This document shows, piece by piece, positions 27,321-37,700 of a DNA stretch of 64,000 bases. Positions within the stretch are counted from its first letter, which is position 1. Each line of letters begins with the position of its first letter. A program made the translations under genes and the position numbers. The stretch comes from Variovorax boronicumulans (lineage in GTDB: Bacteria; Pseudomonadota; Gammaproteobacteria; Burkholderiales; Burkholderiaceae_C), in contig NZ_JAUSSG010000006.1 in assembly GCF_030812215.1 (NCBI RefSeq), positions 186,001 through 250,000 of the forward strand, written 5' to 3'. The notes beneath the pieces are model-generated. The model had not been told where the DNA came from and did no database searches. It worked only from the letters and a program-made list of their open reading frames with translations.

Positions 27321-28673
27321 TTACTTCGCCTGCAGCAGCGCGCCCGCTTCGAGCAGCACCAGTTCGTTGTCGTCCGCCTTGTTCGGCTCGCGGCTGCTCG
27401 AGAAGGGCAGGTTGTTGTCGTTGCCGACCACGATGTGCGTGGCATCGACCACATCGACGTTCTCGATCGTGAAGAACGGGAACTTGAGCACGCCGTCGTT
27501 CAGCGGCTTGCGCGCGAGCTTGTCGGGGTCGGCGATGTTGAGCAGGTCGATGTAGCCGATCTTGCGCACCGCGCCGCCCACGTTCGCGTCGCTCAGCTCG
27601 ACCTTGTAGACGCGCTTGAACTTCGCGATGTCGTGGAAGCAGTCGGTGCGCTTCTGGCCTTCGGGGCAGGCCTTGTCGCTCGTGCCTTCGCCGTTGTCGC
27701 GCTCGATGATGAGGCCGGTGGTGCCGTCGATCATGTTGAAGTCGCCGATGGCGTTGCCGTTCGCCTCGAGGACGTACTTCCAGTGGCGGCCCGTCCACTT
27801 CTCGGTTGCAACGTCGAATTCCAGAACGCGCAGCGCTTCCTTGCCATCGACCTTCTCGTAGTCCTTGGCCTCGGCGTTCCACACCGGGCCTTCGAGCAGC
27901 GCATAGAGCTTGCTGCCGTCCTTGGACGACGCCATGCCTTCGAAGCCCTTGGAGCGCTTGATCTGGAAATCGACCGCGCCGCCCGGTGCGCCCGGCGTGG
28001 TGACCGCGGGGTGATCGGGCGAGCGCACGGCCTTGCCGTCCACCTGCGTGTCGAACACCGCGAGCACCTTGCCCTTCAGGTCGGCCTTGATCAGGAAGGG
28101 GCCGAACTCCTCGCCGATCCACAGCGCGCCGCCTGCGAACTGGAAGCTCTCGGGATCGAAGTCCGAACCCGTCAGGTAGCGCTGCTTCGTGCCTTCGTGA
28201 ACGATGCGGAACGGCACCTTCTTGTCGGGGTCGTGCAGGAAGATGGTGTTCAGGCGATGGAACTTGCCGCTCTTGAAGTCCACCTTGTAGTGGTTCAAGT
28301 AGAGCATGAAGTCGGGCGAGTTGGCCTTTGCGCCGGCGCCGTTGTCGGTGAGGATCCAGAACGAGCCGTCGTCCATCTTCTTGATGCCCGAGTGCCCTTG
28401 CAGCGGCTGGCCCTTGAAAGGCACCGACACGCCGGTGCCGCGGCCGCCCGAAAGCCCTTCGACCGTGCCCAGCGCCTCGACGCGCTTGCCCGAGGTGAAC
28501 TTGCCGCTGACCTGCAGGTCGGCCGGCGCGTCTTTCGGTGCGGCGACAAAGCTCTGCGCAGGCAGCACGGCGTAGCCGGAGAGCGTGGCGGGGAAGGCGG
28601 TCTGTGCGGCTGTGCCACCGCAAGCGAGTGCGGCAGCCAGGGCGATGAAGGAGAGGGAGGCGAGACGCGTCAT
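27321..28673 (-). CDS. Esterase-like activity of phytase family protein
   Basis: This exported protein of 450 residues has a signal peptide ending at GTAAQ. It resembles the phytase-like esterase beta-propeller family: SGGRGTGVSVPF, FWILTDNGAGAKANSPDF, EGMASSKDGSKLYALLEGP and NFPMIDG-type segments mark repeated blades. Members occur in the periplasm or on the surface and probably hydrolyse phosphate or carboxyl esters; the true substrate is unknown. The ATG at 28673 gives a normal signal peptide and is preferred over a longer frame. It lies downstream of pbpC on the same strand. Confidence 0.88.
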   Translation of the reverse strand: MTRLASLSFIALAAALACGGTAAQTAFPATLSGYAVLPAQSFVAAPKDAPADLQVSGKFTSGKRVEALGTVEGLSGGRGTGVSVPFKGQPLQGHSGIKKMDDGSFWILTDNGAGAKANSPDFMLYLNHYKVDFKSGKFHRLNTIFLHDPDKKVPFRIVHEGTKQRYLTGSDFDPESFQFAGGALWIGEEFGPFLIKADLKGKVLAVFDTQVDGKAVRSPDHPAVTTPGAPGGAVDFQIKRSKGFEGMASSKDGSKLYALLEGPVWNAEAKDYEKVDGKEALRVLEFDVATEKWTGRHWKYVLEANGNAIGDFNMIDGTTGLIIERDNGEGTSDKACPEGQKRTDCFHDIAKFKRVYKVELSDANVGGAVRKIGYIDLLNIADPDKLARKPLNDGVLKFPFFTIENVDVVDATHIVVGNDNNLPFSSSREPNKADDNELVLLEAGALLQAK

Positions 28674-28748
28674 GGGCAGAAGAAAGGTTTCAGTCGAAAC
28701 GCGAGACCATGCCGAGCCTGCGTGACGGCGCCGTGACATCCACCCGGC

Positions 28749-31070
28749 TCAAGGTGCGATGTCGACAGTCACTTCGCGTGACTCGGCGCGGCCCTGATCG
28801 TCAACTGCACGCAGCACATAGCGCCGGCCTGAATCGGCCATGTCCGGCATCCAGGTGATGCCTTCGCCGGGCGCCGCCTTGCCGACCAGTGCGTCATCGG
28901 CGAACCAGTAGATCGTCTGCGTGCCCGCCGCCGCTTCGGCGCGCAGCACGAGCGGCTCGGGCCTCTTCGCACGCAGCGTGTGCCGCACGCCGCGCAAGGG
29001 CGATGTGATGAGCGGCGCCGTCTCCGAGGCCTCGCCCTTCTCGCAGCCATCGGCCGGCAGGCTCGCGCGCGGCAGGCCGGCCTGGCGGAACAGCCGCCGC
29101 ATGTCGCTGCCCCATTGCTCGACCACCTGCTGGCGCGCGTTGGGCTGCGGCCCGCACACCACCTTGCCGGTCGTTTCGTCGACCCACACGGCGCGGTGCA
29201 GGTTGCTGACCTGGATCGGCGACTTGCCGGCGATGAACCATGTCGTGGTGCGCACCGGGCACAGCGCATCGGGCAGCCCGCCCGTTGCGGTGCACACCTC
29301 GACCTGGCGCAAGTCGGGCGGCTGTCGCGTCGCGATCTCGCCGGGATCGAGCCGCTCGGCGCGCAGCGCATCGACCATGCGCAGGAACAGTGGCGCGGCC
29401 GCATCGACGCCCACCAGCGCGGGGTTGCTGGTGCCATCGAAGTTGCCGACCCACACCACGAGCACATGGCGGCCGAACACGCCCGCGGTCCACGCATCGC
29501 GAAAGCCCCACGACGTGCCCGTCTTCCACGCGATGGCGGGGCGCGCGGGCAGCGTGGTGTCGGGGCGCGGCGTGTGGCGCAGCATGTCCAGCGTGATGAA
29601 CGAGGCCTCTTCGCTCAAGAGGCGCAGCGGCTGCACCGGCCGCTCGTCGGGCGCGGGCTGCGTGTAGCGCAGCGGCTGCGAGATGCCGCCGTTCGCGAGC
29701 GTGGCGTAGAGACCCGCGAGCTCCTCGGGCGTGACCTCGCCGCCGCCCAGCACCAGCGCGAGGCCGTAGTGCGATTCGCTCTGCAGCTTCTGCACGCCCG
29801 CGAGCCGCATGAAGTCGTAGAGCCCCGGCTTCGAGAGTTTCGCGGCGACCGCCACCGCGGGGATGTTGCGGCTGCGGATCAGCGCTTCCTGCGCGGGCAG
29901 CGGGCCGGCGAAGCGGTGGTCGAAGTTCTCGGGCGTGTAGGGGCCGAACGATGTCGGCGCGTCCTTGAGCATCGTCTTCGGATGCAGCAGCCCCTGATCG
30001 AGCGCGAGCGCGTAGATGAAGGGCTTGAGCGTGGACCCCGGCGAACGCTTGGCCTGCGTGCCGTTGACCTGCCCCGCGATCGCGTCGTTGTGCCAGTCGG
30101 CCGAACCGATCAGCGCGCGCACCTGCATGGTCGAGGCATCGAGCAGCAGTGCGCTCGCGTTGGTCATGCCGACGTCGGCGTGCGTGCGCAGGTACTGGCC
30201 CATCACGCGTTCGAGCGTGGCCTGCATGCGCAGGTCGATGGTGGTACGTACTTCCTGCACACCGCGTTCCTGCGCGAGCAGCATGTCGGTGGCGTGCGGC
30301 GCGAGAAAGGGAAGGCTGCCGCGCGACTGTGCCGAGAGCGCGAGTTGCGCATCGGGCGCATGCTGCTTCGCGGTCGGATCACGCTCGGCCCACAGCGCCC
30401 ACAAACGTTCGCGTGCCGACTGCAGCTCGGCATTGCGACCGCGCTCGGCGATGCGCTTGACGGGGTTCTGCGGAATCACCGCGAGCGTCAGCGCCTCGGG
30501 CAGGCTGAGCTTGGCGGCGTCCTTTCGGAAGTAGATGAGGCTCGCGGCCTGCACGCCTTCGATGTTGCCGCCGTAGGGCGCGGTGTTGAGGTACGCCTCG
30601 AGGATCTCGCGCTTGCCGAAGCGTGCTTCGAGCCAGAGCGCCGCGCCGATCTGCGCGATCTTGCCCATGGCCGTGCGGCTGTCGATGCCGTAGACGCGCC
30701 GCGCAAGCTGCATCGTAAGCGTCGATCCGCCCTGCCTGCGCTCGCCGCTCGCAATGCGCCACGCGCTGCGCACGAGCGCGGCGGGGTTGACGCCGGGGTG
30801 GGTGTAGAAGCGGCGGTCTTCGTACAGCAGGACGGCATCGACCAGCGTCGGCGAGATGCGGTCGAGCGGCACCCAGAGGCGGTATTGCTCGTCGCTTGCG
30901 AGGGTGAGGCGCAAGAGTTCGCCACCTTGCGCGTACACGGCGCGCGAGCTACCGACGGTTTCGCTGAGCGGGGCGTGCGGCCACAAGCGCAGCAGCGCGA
31001 GCAGGAAAGCAACCGCGAGCGCCCACAGCGCAGGCTTGCGGAGCCTTCCCAACTTCACGCTGAAGCGCAT
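28749..31070 (-). CDS. pbpC: Penicillin-binding protein 1C
   Basis: This bifunctional-type peptidoglycan synthase has 773 residues. A single N-terminal membrane helix (about 15-31) is followed by a GT51 glycosyltransferase domain with LLYEDRRFYTHPGVN and GGSTLTMQLAR. A transpeptidase domain with the active-site SPGSTLKPF and KTGTSWGFRDAW comes next, and a C-terminal BiPBP domain closes the protein. GGAGG precedes ATG 31070. It follows the alpha-2-macroglobulin gene by 21 bases, the conserved pairing also seen in E. coli (yfhM-pbpC). Confidence 0.95.
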   Translation of the reverse strand: MRFSVKLGRLRKPALWALAVAFLLALLRLWPHAPLSETVGSSRAVYAQGGELLRLTLASDEQYRLWVPLDRISPTLVDAVLLYEDRRFYTHPGVNPAALVRSAWRIASGERRQGGSTLTMQLARRVYGIDSRTAMGKIAQIGAALWLEARFGKREILEAYLNTAPYGGNIEGVQAASLIYFRKDAAKLSLPEALTLAVIPQNPVKRIAERGRNAELQSARERLWALWAERDPTAKQHAPDAQLALSAQSRGSLPFLAPHATDMLLAQERGVQEVRTTIDLRMQATLERVMGQYLRTHADVGMTNASALLLDASTMQVRALIGSADWHNDAIAGQVNGTQAKRSPGSTLKPFIYALALDQGLLHPKTMLKDAPTSFGPYTPENFDHRFAGPLPAQEALIRSRNIPAVAVAAKLSKPGLYDFMRLAGVQKLQSESHYGLALVLGGGEVTPEELAGLYATLANGGISQPLRYTQPAPDERPVQPLRLLSEEASFITLDMLRHTPRPDTTLPARPAIAWKTGTSWGFRDAWTAGVFGRHVLVVWVGNFDGTSNPALVGVDAAAPLFLRMVDALRAERLDPGEIATRQPPDLRQVEVCTATGGLPDALCPVRTTTWFIAGKSPIQVSNLHRAVWVDETTGKVVCGPQPNARQQVVEQWGSDMRRLFRQAGLPRASLPADGCEKGEASETAPLITSPLRGVRHTLRAKRPEPLVLRAEAAAGTQTIYWFADDALVGKAAPGEGITWMPDMADSGRRYVLRAVDDQGRAESREVTVDIAP

Positions 31071-31091
31071 GGCGGCCTCCACTGCCTTGCG

Positions 31092-34000
31092 TCAGTTCGC
31101 GACGACCTGGAAACGCGCACCCGCCGAGCGCGAATACACGCGCCGGTCGTACATCGCCTCGCCATACGCCGCGGGCACCACGAAGTCGCCGACATTGGTG
31201 GCGCGCGCCTTGTAGGTCACTTCGAGCAGGTTCTTGTCGACGGCGCCGTAGAACACCACGCGGTCTTCGCGGATGTCGGCGTACTGCACCTTCCACGAAC
31301 CGCCGCCGCCGAGGCGCTTCTTCCAGATCGGCGCATCGGCATTGGCTTCCTCGTCGTCGCCCACGGCCTGCAGCACCGGCTCCAGGCCGCCGGGCAGCAG
31401 GTCGACCAACGCCACGTCGTTCAGCTGTGCGCGCTCCAGGCTGCGCACGCGCACCCGCACCGTGACCTCTTCGCCAAGCTTGGCCTTGGTGATCGGGTTG
31501 CCCTTGGCATCGAGCACTTCATGGAAGATCTCGAGGCCCTGGTTCACGGGCGTGGTGGGCACATTGCGCTCGAAGCCCTGTTCGGCCCAGCTGTAGTACA
31601 GGTTGAAGTCGCTGTCGTTCGACAGCTTGAGCTTCGCAGTACCGGCGGGCACCGCGGCACGCGTGATCGGGTTCACCGAGCCCAGCGCGAGTGCCGCGGC
31701 CTGCCCTTGCGCGTTGACGCTCTGCGCCGTGAGCTTGCCCTCGGCGTTCTGCGCCACCGCTTCGAAGTACGCATCGACCGCAAGCAGCATCGAGGCCGAC
31801 GACAGGCTGTTGTACCAACCGTCGCGCACCATCGCGCCCATGCCTTCCCACACTTCGGGCTTCAGCGTCTTCAGGCGCGACGGGAAGTGGCGGCCCACCA
31901 GGTGCAGCGTCATGCTGTCGTGCACCAGCGGGTCGTAGTAGGCGCCCCACACGTTGCGGCGCTGCTTCTTCTCGGTGCGCGCGAGCAGGTCGGACCACAC
32001 CGGGTTGAGCAGTTCGTTGGCCACTTGCTCCTGCTTCACGAGCTGGTAGCTCGCGGCGAGGTACACGGCGCCGAGGTCGTCGCTCCAGCCTTGCGTCTGC
32101 TTGTTGCGCCAGGCTTCGCGCAGGTTGGCCAGCGCGGCCGGCGCGATGATGCCCTGGCGCGTGAGCAGGTAGGCCGCCTGCGTGCGCTGGCGCCAGCCGT
32201 CGAGCGAGGTGTCGCCGCTGCCGAGCCAGCCCTGCAGGTACGTGTTCGCCTTTTGCAGCAGGTCTTGCGGCACGGGCAGCTTGTGGTCCTTGGCTTCGAT
32301 GAGCAGGTGCACTGCGTAGAGCGTGGCGAAGGCATCGGTGCCCGCGCCGGGCCACAGCGAGAAGCCGCCGTCGGCCGTCTGCCGTGCGCGCAGCTGCACG
32401 AGATAGCGCTCGAAGGTCTTGCGCGCCTCGGGCATCGGGCCCTGCTCGGGCGTGCGGCCGCGCGCCATTTCCTTCACCAGCTCGGGGCGGCCCGACAGCA
32501 ACACGGCCGGGAAGGTCTGGCTCGTGATCTGCTCGGTGCAGCCGTGCGGGTACACCTCCAGGTACTGCATGAGGCCGGTCGCGAAGGCCCACGGCGCGGC
32601 GGACACCGCGACATCGCTCTTGCGGAAGTTCGGATACAGGTCGGCCTTGCTGCTCAACTCGCCCGCGCGCTGGAAGCTGCCCGCCTGCACCAGCGTGACG
32701 AACGGCGACGCAGGCCGCACGCTCACTTCGGTCGACAGGCGCGCACTGAAGGTCTTGTGCGTCGAGGTGAACACCAGCGCGGAAGAACCCAGCACCGCCT
32801 GCTCGCCCGGCTTGGCACGCACGTTGAATTTGGTGCTCGCTTCGCCGCGCTCGTTGACCTTGAGCGTCTGCGTCGCATCGCCCACCACTTCGAGCCCGCC
32901 CGAGGCAGTGAGCGTGAGCGCAATGGGCACGTCCTTGCCCGAGCCCACGATGTTGTTCGCGAGGCCCACGCCCACTTCGACCGTGTCGCCGGGCGCCATC
33001 GCGAGCGGCGCGTTCGGCAATATCACCATGTCGCCGCGCACCACGGTGCGGGTGCTCTTGGCGGCGGTGGTCTCATCGTTCACCGCAACGGCCATCACAC
33101 GCAGGCTGCCGTTGAAGCTCTCGGGCACGGTGTAGCTGAACTCGCGGCTGCCGTTCACATCAACGAGGCCCGACCAGTAGGCCACTGGCTTGTCGCGCTT
33201 GCGCTTGAACGGGTTCAGGTGCTTGCCCAGTTCGCCTTCGCCGTCGCCACCGGGGGCGGCACCCTGCATGAGCTTCTTGAACTCCGGCAGGATCAGGTCG
33301 AGCGTCTGCAGGGTGCCCACTTCGAGCGCGCGCTTCTGGAAGAAGTGCTTGAGCGGATCGGGCGTCTTGTAGCGCGCCACCTGCAGGATGCCTTCGTCCA
33401 CCGCGAACAGCACGGCGCGCGTGGGCTTGTCGCTGGTGAGCTTCATCTTCACCGTTTGCCCGGGCTTCACCAGTTCGCTGCTGGTGAGCTGCAGGTTGGC
33501 GGTGCGTTTGGCGAGGCTGGTGGCGAAAGGAATGACGCCGTACGACAGCGGGCTCATGTAGACCTCGTCCGAGGCCGGGTCACGCACGAAGTGCACGTTG
33601 ATGTAGCCAGTGCCCTCGAAGTCCTTGGGCAGCACGATCTTCTGCACCGAGGCGGTCTTGTCGGTCTTGAACCACGCGTGGGCGTAGACCTTGTCGCGCT
33701 CGATGGTGATGAGGCCGGCGCCCACGTACGGCGCGCGGATGCTCACCTCGATCTCCTGGCCCGGCTCGTAGTCCTTGCGGTCGAGCGTGAGCTGCAGTTC
33801 GGCGTTGCGGTCCAGCGAGCGCGAGACGTTCGCGTTGCCCGCCACGCTGTACTCGACGCGGTTCAGCTCCAGCCCGCCGGCATTGCGCACCACGTAGGCG
33901 AAGTTGCCGGGCGTGGAGGTGTTCAGCGCAATGGTATTGCCGGCCGCGACGATGGCCAGCGGCTTCTCGTCGATCACGATTTCCTTCTTGCGCGACTCAT

Positions 34001-37000
34001 AGCGGTAGAGGCCGTTGTCCTGCTTCACGAGCACCGACAGCACCTTGCGCTCCACGCGCTCGATCTTCAGGGCGTCCACGGCGGTCTTCTTCGCCTGCGG
34101 GTCGATCGCGATCACGGTGGCATTGCGCGCGGCGCCCTTGCTCACGTAGCTGGTGTCGCCATCGACCTTCACGCCCACGAGGTAGGGCATGTCGCTCACC
34201 AGCGTCTGCGCCTCGGCCGAGACGCTGCGTCCGCCCTCGGGCTCGAAGGCCTTCGCGAGCACGTGCACCTGGTAGGTTGCCGCATCGAAGCGCGAGAGGC
34301 GCAGGTCGAACTCGGCCTTGCCCTCGGCGCTGGTCTGCACGCTGCCCAGGTCGTCGACCTGCTTCTCGGTGGCGCGCTGCGGATCGAAGAAGGCGTAGTC
34401 GGCGAACGCGCGGAACACCGGAAAGGCCGGGCTCAGCGTGAGCGTGCCTTCGACCTTGCGGTCGGGCGCGGGCGTGCCGAAGAGGTTCTGCACGTCGATG
34501 AGCGCCTTCAGGTCCTTGGGCCTGACCCAGCCTTCGGCCACTTCGCTGCTGAGCTTGGCGACGACCTTGGTGCGGTCGGGCAGGAACTCCTGCACCTTCA
34601 CCGTGGTGCTGCCGATGAGCAGGCCCTGCACCTCGGGGTTGCCGGGCGACGATTCGCGCGGCAGGTAGAGGTTGACGGTGTAGTTGCCGGTGGGCGAGGT
34701 GTCCTGCGTGGCGTGGGCGATTTCAGCCGCGCCGCCGGGGCCGAGCTTGAGCTTCTCGCGACGCACGCTGAGGCCGCGCGCATCGATGATCTCGGCCTCG
34801 AGCGGCAGGTCGCGCAGCGACGTGGCCCAGTTGCCGGCCTTGACCATCATCGCGATGTGCATGGTGTCGCCCGGGCGGTAGATGCCGCGGTCGCTGAACA
34901 CGTACGCGGTCATCTGGTTCGGCACGCCGGCCGCACGCAGGCCGCCGACGTCGAAGCGCGAGATGTCGAGCGTGCGGTCGGTGCGGTTGAAGGGCAGGAA
35001 GCTCAGGTCGCCGTCCTTGCGCACCACCAGCACCACGGGCGCTTTCTCGCGCTGGTAGCCGGCGAGGTTGGGCAGCTTGGCGGCGCCCGTGGCGTCGGTG
35101 GATTGCGACGCGACGATCATGCCGTTGCGGCCCCACACCTCGACCAGTGCGCCGGCCACCGGCTGGCCGTTGGCGATGCTCTGCACGAACACGTCGCGCG
35201 TGCCGTCGAGCGACTTCTTGGCGACGATGCCCAGGTCGGTGACGAGCACCAGGCGCTGGTCCTTCTGGTCTTCGGGGTTGCCGCTCTCGGGGTCGCCTTC
35301 GCCCTCGTACTGTTGCTGTTCTTCCTGTTGCTCTTCTTCGGGCTGTGCTTGGGCGGCATCGCCTTCGGCTTTCTTCTTGGCCTTGGGGTCGAAGCCCTGC
35401 ACCTTGAGCAGGAACACGCCGCGGCGGTCGGCCACGTCGCTGCGCAGGTACTCGGCGAAATCGACGGTCTCGTAGTGCGCCTTGCCGGCGGGGATGCTGA
35501 GCGGGATCTCCTTCTGGAAGCGGTCGACGAGGTTGTCCGACTGCAGGCCGCCGTTGAACTGCGGATGTGCGAAGTCGCCGTTGGTCTGCGTGACCAGGTG
35601 CTGCAGCTGCTGCGGCAGCAGGCGCCCGATTTCCAGGCGGATGCCGGGCAGGTCGCGCACCAGGATCGGCAGCTTGCGTTCACCCGAAAGTGCGAGCAGC
35701 GAACCCTGGCTCATGATGGTGAGTTCGGGCGCGAAAGTCTTGAGCAATCGAACGTCTTGCCGCGCCGCGCCGAGCTGGTAGCCGCCCGGCGTCTTCAGGC
35801 CCTTGGCCACGCGCACCAGCAGGTAGCGGCCGCCCTCGGCTTGCGGGAGGCGGAAGCTGACCATCTCGGTCACTTCGCGTTCGCTGGCAATGGGCTGCAG
35901 ATTGATCTTCTTCGCACGGCGCAGCACGGCGTCGGTCACCTTCGAGGGGTCGGCGGACCAGTCGAACTTTTCTTCGGGGTCGCCCTTGGCTTCTTCTGTG
36001 GCGGGCAAGAGCCAGGCCTGCACCACGCGCGCCATTTCGCGCTCGTGCACCGGCATCGAGGCGGTAACGTGCATCACGTGCTCGGGCTCGCCGTTCTCGC
36101 CGGTGACGATGGTGGGGTCGATGCTCGAGATGTCGAGGCTGAAGAGGCCGGGGATGTCGACCGCGCGCGAGATGTCGTTACGCTGGCCGGGGCCGCCCTT
36201 CTGCGCGACCGCGCCGGAGGTGAGGCTGAGCACCACGGGGCGCGTCTTCTCGGGGATGGGCAGCGGCTCGGACTGGAGGGTGGCGGTGAGGCGCAGCTTG
36301 TCGTAGCTGACGGTGAACTTCTCGCTCGCGCACTTGCCCACGCTGAAGATCGAGGTGCCGCAGGCCTGGTCATAGGTCAGCACCAGGCGCTTTTCGAACT
36401 CTGCCGTGTTCACGGGGTGCGAAAAGCGCACCTGGAAGAGCGCCCGCCGCACGTTGGCCTGCACCGGGTCTTGGTAGAACTCCGCGCCCGCGATGCGCGC
36501 GTTGAATTCGGGCGAGGTGAACTCGTACTTGCGCTGCTCGATCTCGATGTGCGGCGCGAGCGCGTCCTTCGAGAGCTGCACCTTGTAGGGTTGGCCGACC
36601 GGCCAGTCCTGCGCGGGAAGGAATTCGAGCTTCTTCTGGCTGCTCCACGACCAGCGCCCGGCAATGGCGGGCTCGATGGTGACGCCGGTCGCCTCCTGAC
36701 CGATGCGCGCAATGGGCGCGACCGAGGCGGAGAAGTTGATGACGACCGGGTTGGGCCCCTTGTCGTTTTCGATCTGCGTGCGCGGCGGCGGCACGATCTG
36801 CGCGGTGGAAACGACCGGCTCGACGCGATCTGGCGTGAGGCCATGCCACCACTTCAGCACATGCGGGCTGGCAAACCAGCCGGCGAGCACCAGCAGCGCC
36901 AGCACCACCACCCAGGCCAGCCGTTGCTGCAACCACTGCAGCCCGAAGAGAAGAAAGGCGCCCACGATACGGAGCCACCCCGGGGGTCGCCAAGAACCGA

Positions 37001-37103
37001 TGAGTCCGCGTGCCAGCGGACGCAGAAAACCGAGCGCACGGCCGAGGCCGGTAAAGAGCACGTCGCTCAGCGACGCGAGTTTTCGATTGGCAACTTGAAG
37101 CAT
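31092..37103 (-). CDS. Bacterial alpha-2-macroglobulin (thioester-containing)
   Basis: This very large periplasmic protein (about 2003 residues) traps proteases that enter the envelope. MG domains, a bait region and an alpha-helical thioester domain are visible. The thioester motif GCTEQ places the reactive Cys at residue 1522. Instead of a lipobox it has hydrophobic helices near residues 45-80 (VGAFLLFGLQWL and LAWVVVLALLVLAGWF) that anchor it in the inner membrane. A Gln/Glu-rich stretch (EEEQQEEQQQ) near residue 590 is unusual. GGGAG precedes the ATG. It is cotranscribed with pbpC, suggesting shared envelope repair. Confidence 0.95.
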   Translation of the reverse strand: MLQVANRKLASLSDVLFTGLGRALGFLRPLARGLIGSWRPPGWLRIVGAFLLFGLQWLQQRLAWVVVLALLVLAGWFASPHVLKWWHGLTPDRVEPVVSTAQIVPPPRTQIENDKGPNPVVINFSASVAPIARIGQEATGVTIEPAIAGRWSWSSQKKLEFLPAQDWPVGQPYKVQLSKDALAPHIEIEQRKYEFTSPEFNARIAGAEFYQDPVQANVRRALFQVRFSHPVNTAEFEKRLVLTYDQACGTSIFSVGKCASEKFTVSYDKLRLTATLQSEPLPIPEKTRPVVLSLTSGAVAQKGGPGQRNDISRAVDIPGLFSLDISSIDPTIVTGENGEPEHVMHVTASMPVHEREMARVVQAWLLPATEEAKGDPEEKFDWSADPSKVTDAVLRRAKKINLQPIASEREVTEMVSFRLPQAEGGRYLLVRVAKGLKTPGGYQLGAARQDVRLLKTFAPELTIMSQGSLLALSGERKLPILVRDLPGIRLEIGRLLPQQLQHLVTQTNGDFAHPQFNGGLQSDNLVDRFQKEIPLSIPAGKAHYETVDFAEYLRSDVADRRGVFLLKVQGFDPKAKKKAEGDAAQAQPEEEQQEEQQQYEGEGDPESGNPEDQKDQRLVLVTDLGIVAKKSLDGTRDVFVQSIANGQPVAGALVEVWGRNGMIVASQSTDATGAAKLPNLAGYQREKAPVVLVVRKDGDLSFLPFNRTDRTLDISRFDVGGLRAAGVPNQMTAYVFSDRGIYRPGDTMHIAMMVKAGNWATSLRDLPLEAEIIDARGLSVRREKLKLGPGGAAEIAHATQDTSPTGNYTVNLYLPRESSPGNPEVQGLLIGSTTVKVQEFLPDRTKVVAKLSSEVAEGWVRPKDLKALIDVQNLFGTPAPDRKVEGTLTLSPAFPVFRAFADYAFFDPQRATEKQVDDLGSVQTSAEGKAEFDLRLSRFDAATYQVHVLAKAFEPEGGRSVSAEAQTLVSDMPYLVGVKVDGDTSYVSKGAARNATVIAIDPQAKKTAVDALKIERVERKVLSVLVKQDNGLYRYESRKKEIVIDEKPLAIVAAGNTIALNTSTPGNFAYVVRNAGGLELNRVEYSVAGNANVSRSLDRNAELQLTLDRKDYEPGQEIEVSIRAPYVGAGLITIERDKVYAHAWFKTDKTASVQKIVLPKDFEGTGYINVHFVRDPASDEVYMSPLSYGVIPFATSLAKRTANLQLTSSELVKPGQTVKMKLTSDKPTRAVLFAVDEGILQVARYKTPDPLKHFFQKRALEVGTLQTLDLILPEFKKLMQGAAPGGDGEGELGKHLNPFKRKRDKPVAYWSGLVDVNGSREFSYTVPESFNGSLRVMAVAVNDETTAAKSTRTVVRGDMVILPNAPLAMAPGDTVEVGVGLANNIVGSGKDVPIALTLTASGGLEVVGDATQTLKVNERGEASTKFNVRAKPGEQAVLGSSALVFTSTHKTFSARLSTEVSVRPASPFVTLVQAGSFQRAGELSSKADLYPNFRKSDVAVSAAPWAFATGLMQYLEVYPHGCTEQITSQTFPAVLLSGRPELVKEMARGRTPEQGPMPEARKTFERYLVQLRARQTADGGFSLWPGAGTDAFATLYAVHLLIEAKDHKLPVPQDLLQKANTYLQGWLGSGDTSLDGWRQRTQAAYLLTRQGIIAPAALANLREAWRNKQTQGWSDDLGAVYLAASYQLVKQEQVANELLNPVWSDLLARTEKKQRRNVWGAYYDPLVHDSMTLHLVGRHFPSRLKTLKPEVWEGMGAMVRDGWYNSLSSASMLLAVDAYFEAVAQNAEGKLTAQSVNAQGQAAALALGSVNPITRAAVPAGTAKLKLSNDSDFNLYYSWAEQGFERNVPTTPVNQGLEIFHEVLDAKGNPITKAKLGEEVTVRVRVRSLERAQLNDVALVDLLPGGLEPVLQAVGDDEEANADAPIWKKRLGGGGSWKVQYADIREDRVVFYGAVDKNLLEVTYKARATNVGDFVVPAAYGEAMYDRRVYSRSAGARFQVVAN

Positions 37104-37223
37104 GGAAGCTCCCCCGATGTTTTTGTTGGCGCCTGGCAGTCTCTTGCCGGTCTGTGAAACCACGGCGCTGTGTGTGAAGTCTGCGTGAAAACTGCACAGG
37201 CCCGCGCACCGGCCCGGTTCAAA

Positions 37224-37700
37224 TCAAAACGGAATGGCGGGCTTGTTCACCATCAACCAGAAGACGATGGCCATGGCCACGAAGGCCGGGTAGCCGAGCC
37301 ACTCCCAGTAGCGTTGATAGCGCGCATACAGCGGCGGCAGCGGCATCGCGTCCCGGTGCGCCTGCCCGGCCATCGCCGCCATGCGGATCTGCAGCCACAC
37401 CACCGGCAGCCAGCAGAAGCCCGCGAACACGAAGAGCCCCAGCGACACCGCCAGCCACGGCGTCGAGAGCGGCCAACCCGCCATGTGGGCCAGCGCGAAA
37501 CCGGTGACCGGCTGCAGGATGACCGTGGGCGTGGTGAACCACCAGTCCGCACGCACCACCAGCCGGCTGACCACCGCCTGCGCCGGCACGCTGCCGCTGC
37601 GGTTGGCAAAGAACATGTAGAAGGCCGAGCCCAGCCCGGTGCCGACCATCAGCACGCTGGAGACGATGTGCAGCCACTTGAGGACGAGGTAGGTGTTCAT
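37224..37700 (-). CDS. DUF2269 family membrane protein
   Basis: This 158-residue inner-membrane protein has four predicted helices and starts MNTYLVLKWLHIVSSVLMVG, the usual opening of the DUF2269 family, with conserved His and Trp residues (RADWWFTTPTVILQP). Its function is unknown. Its start overlaps the stop of the DoxX-like gene (ATGA), and it is the last gene of the polyamine-type block. Confidence 0.85.
   Translation of the reverse strand: MNTYLVLKWLHIVSSVLMVGTGLGSAFYMFFANRSGSVPAQAVVSRLVVRADWWFTTPTVILQPVTGFALAHMAGWPLSTPWLAVSLGLFVFAGFCWLPVVWLQIRMAAMAGQAHRDAMPLPPLYARYQRYWEWLGYPAFVAMAIVFWLMVNKPAIPF

Noticed and set aside
28980..37157. Very long plus-strand open frame opposite alpha-2-macroglobulin and pbpC
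   Set aside because: It is an antisense artefact of high GC third positions; its product is rich in Arg, His and Ala with no family pattern, while the minus-strand frames have clear domains.
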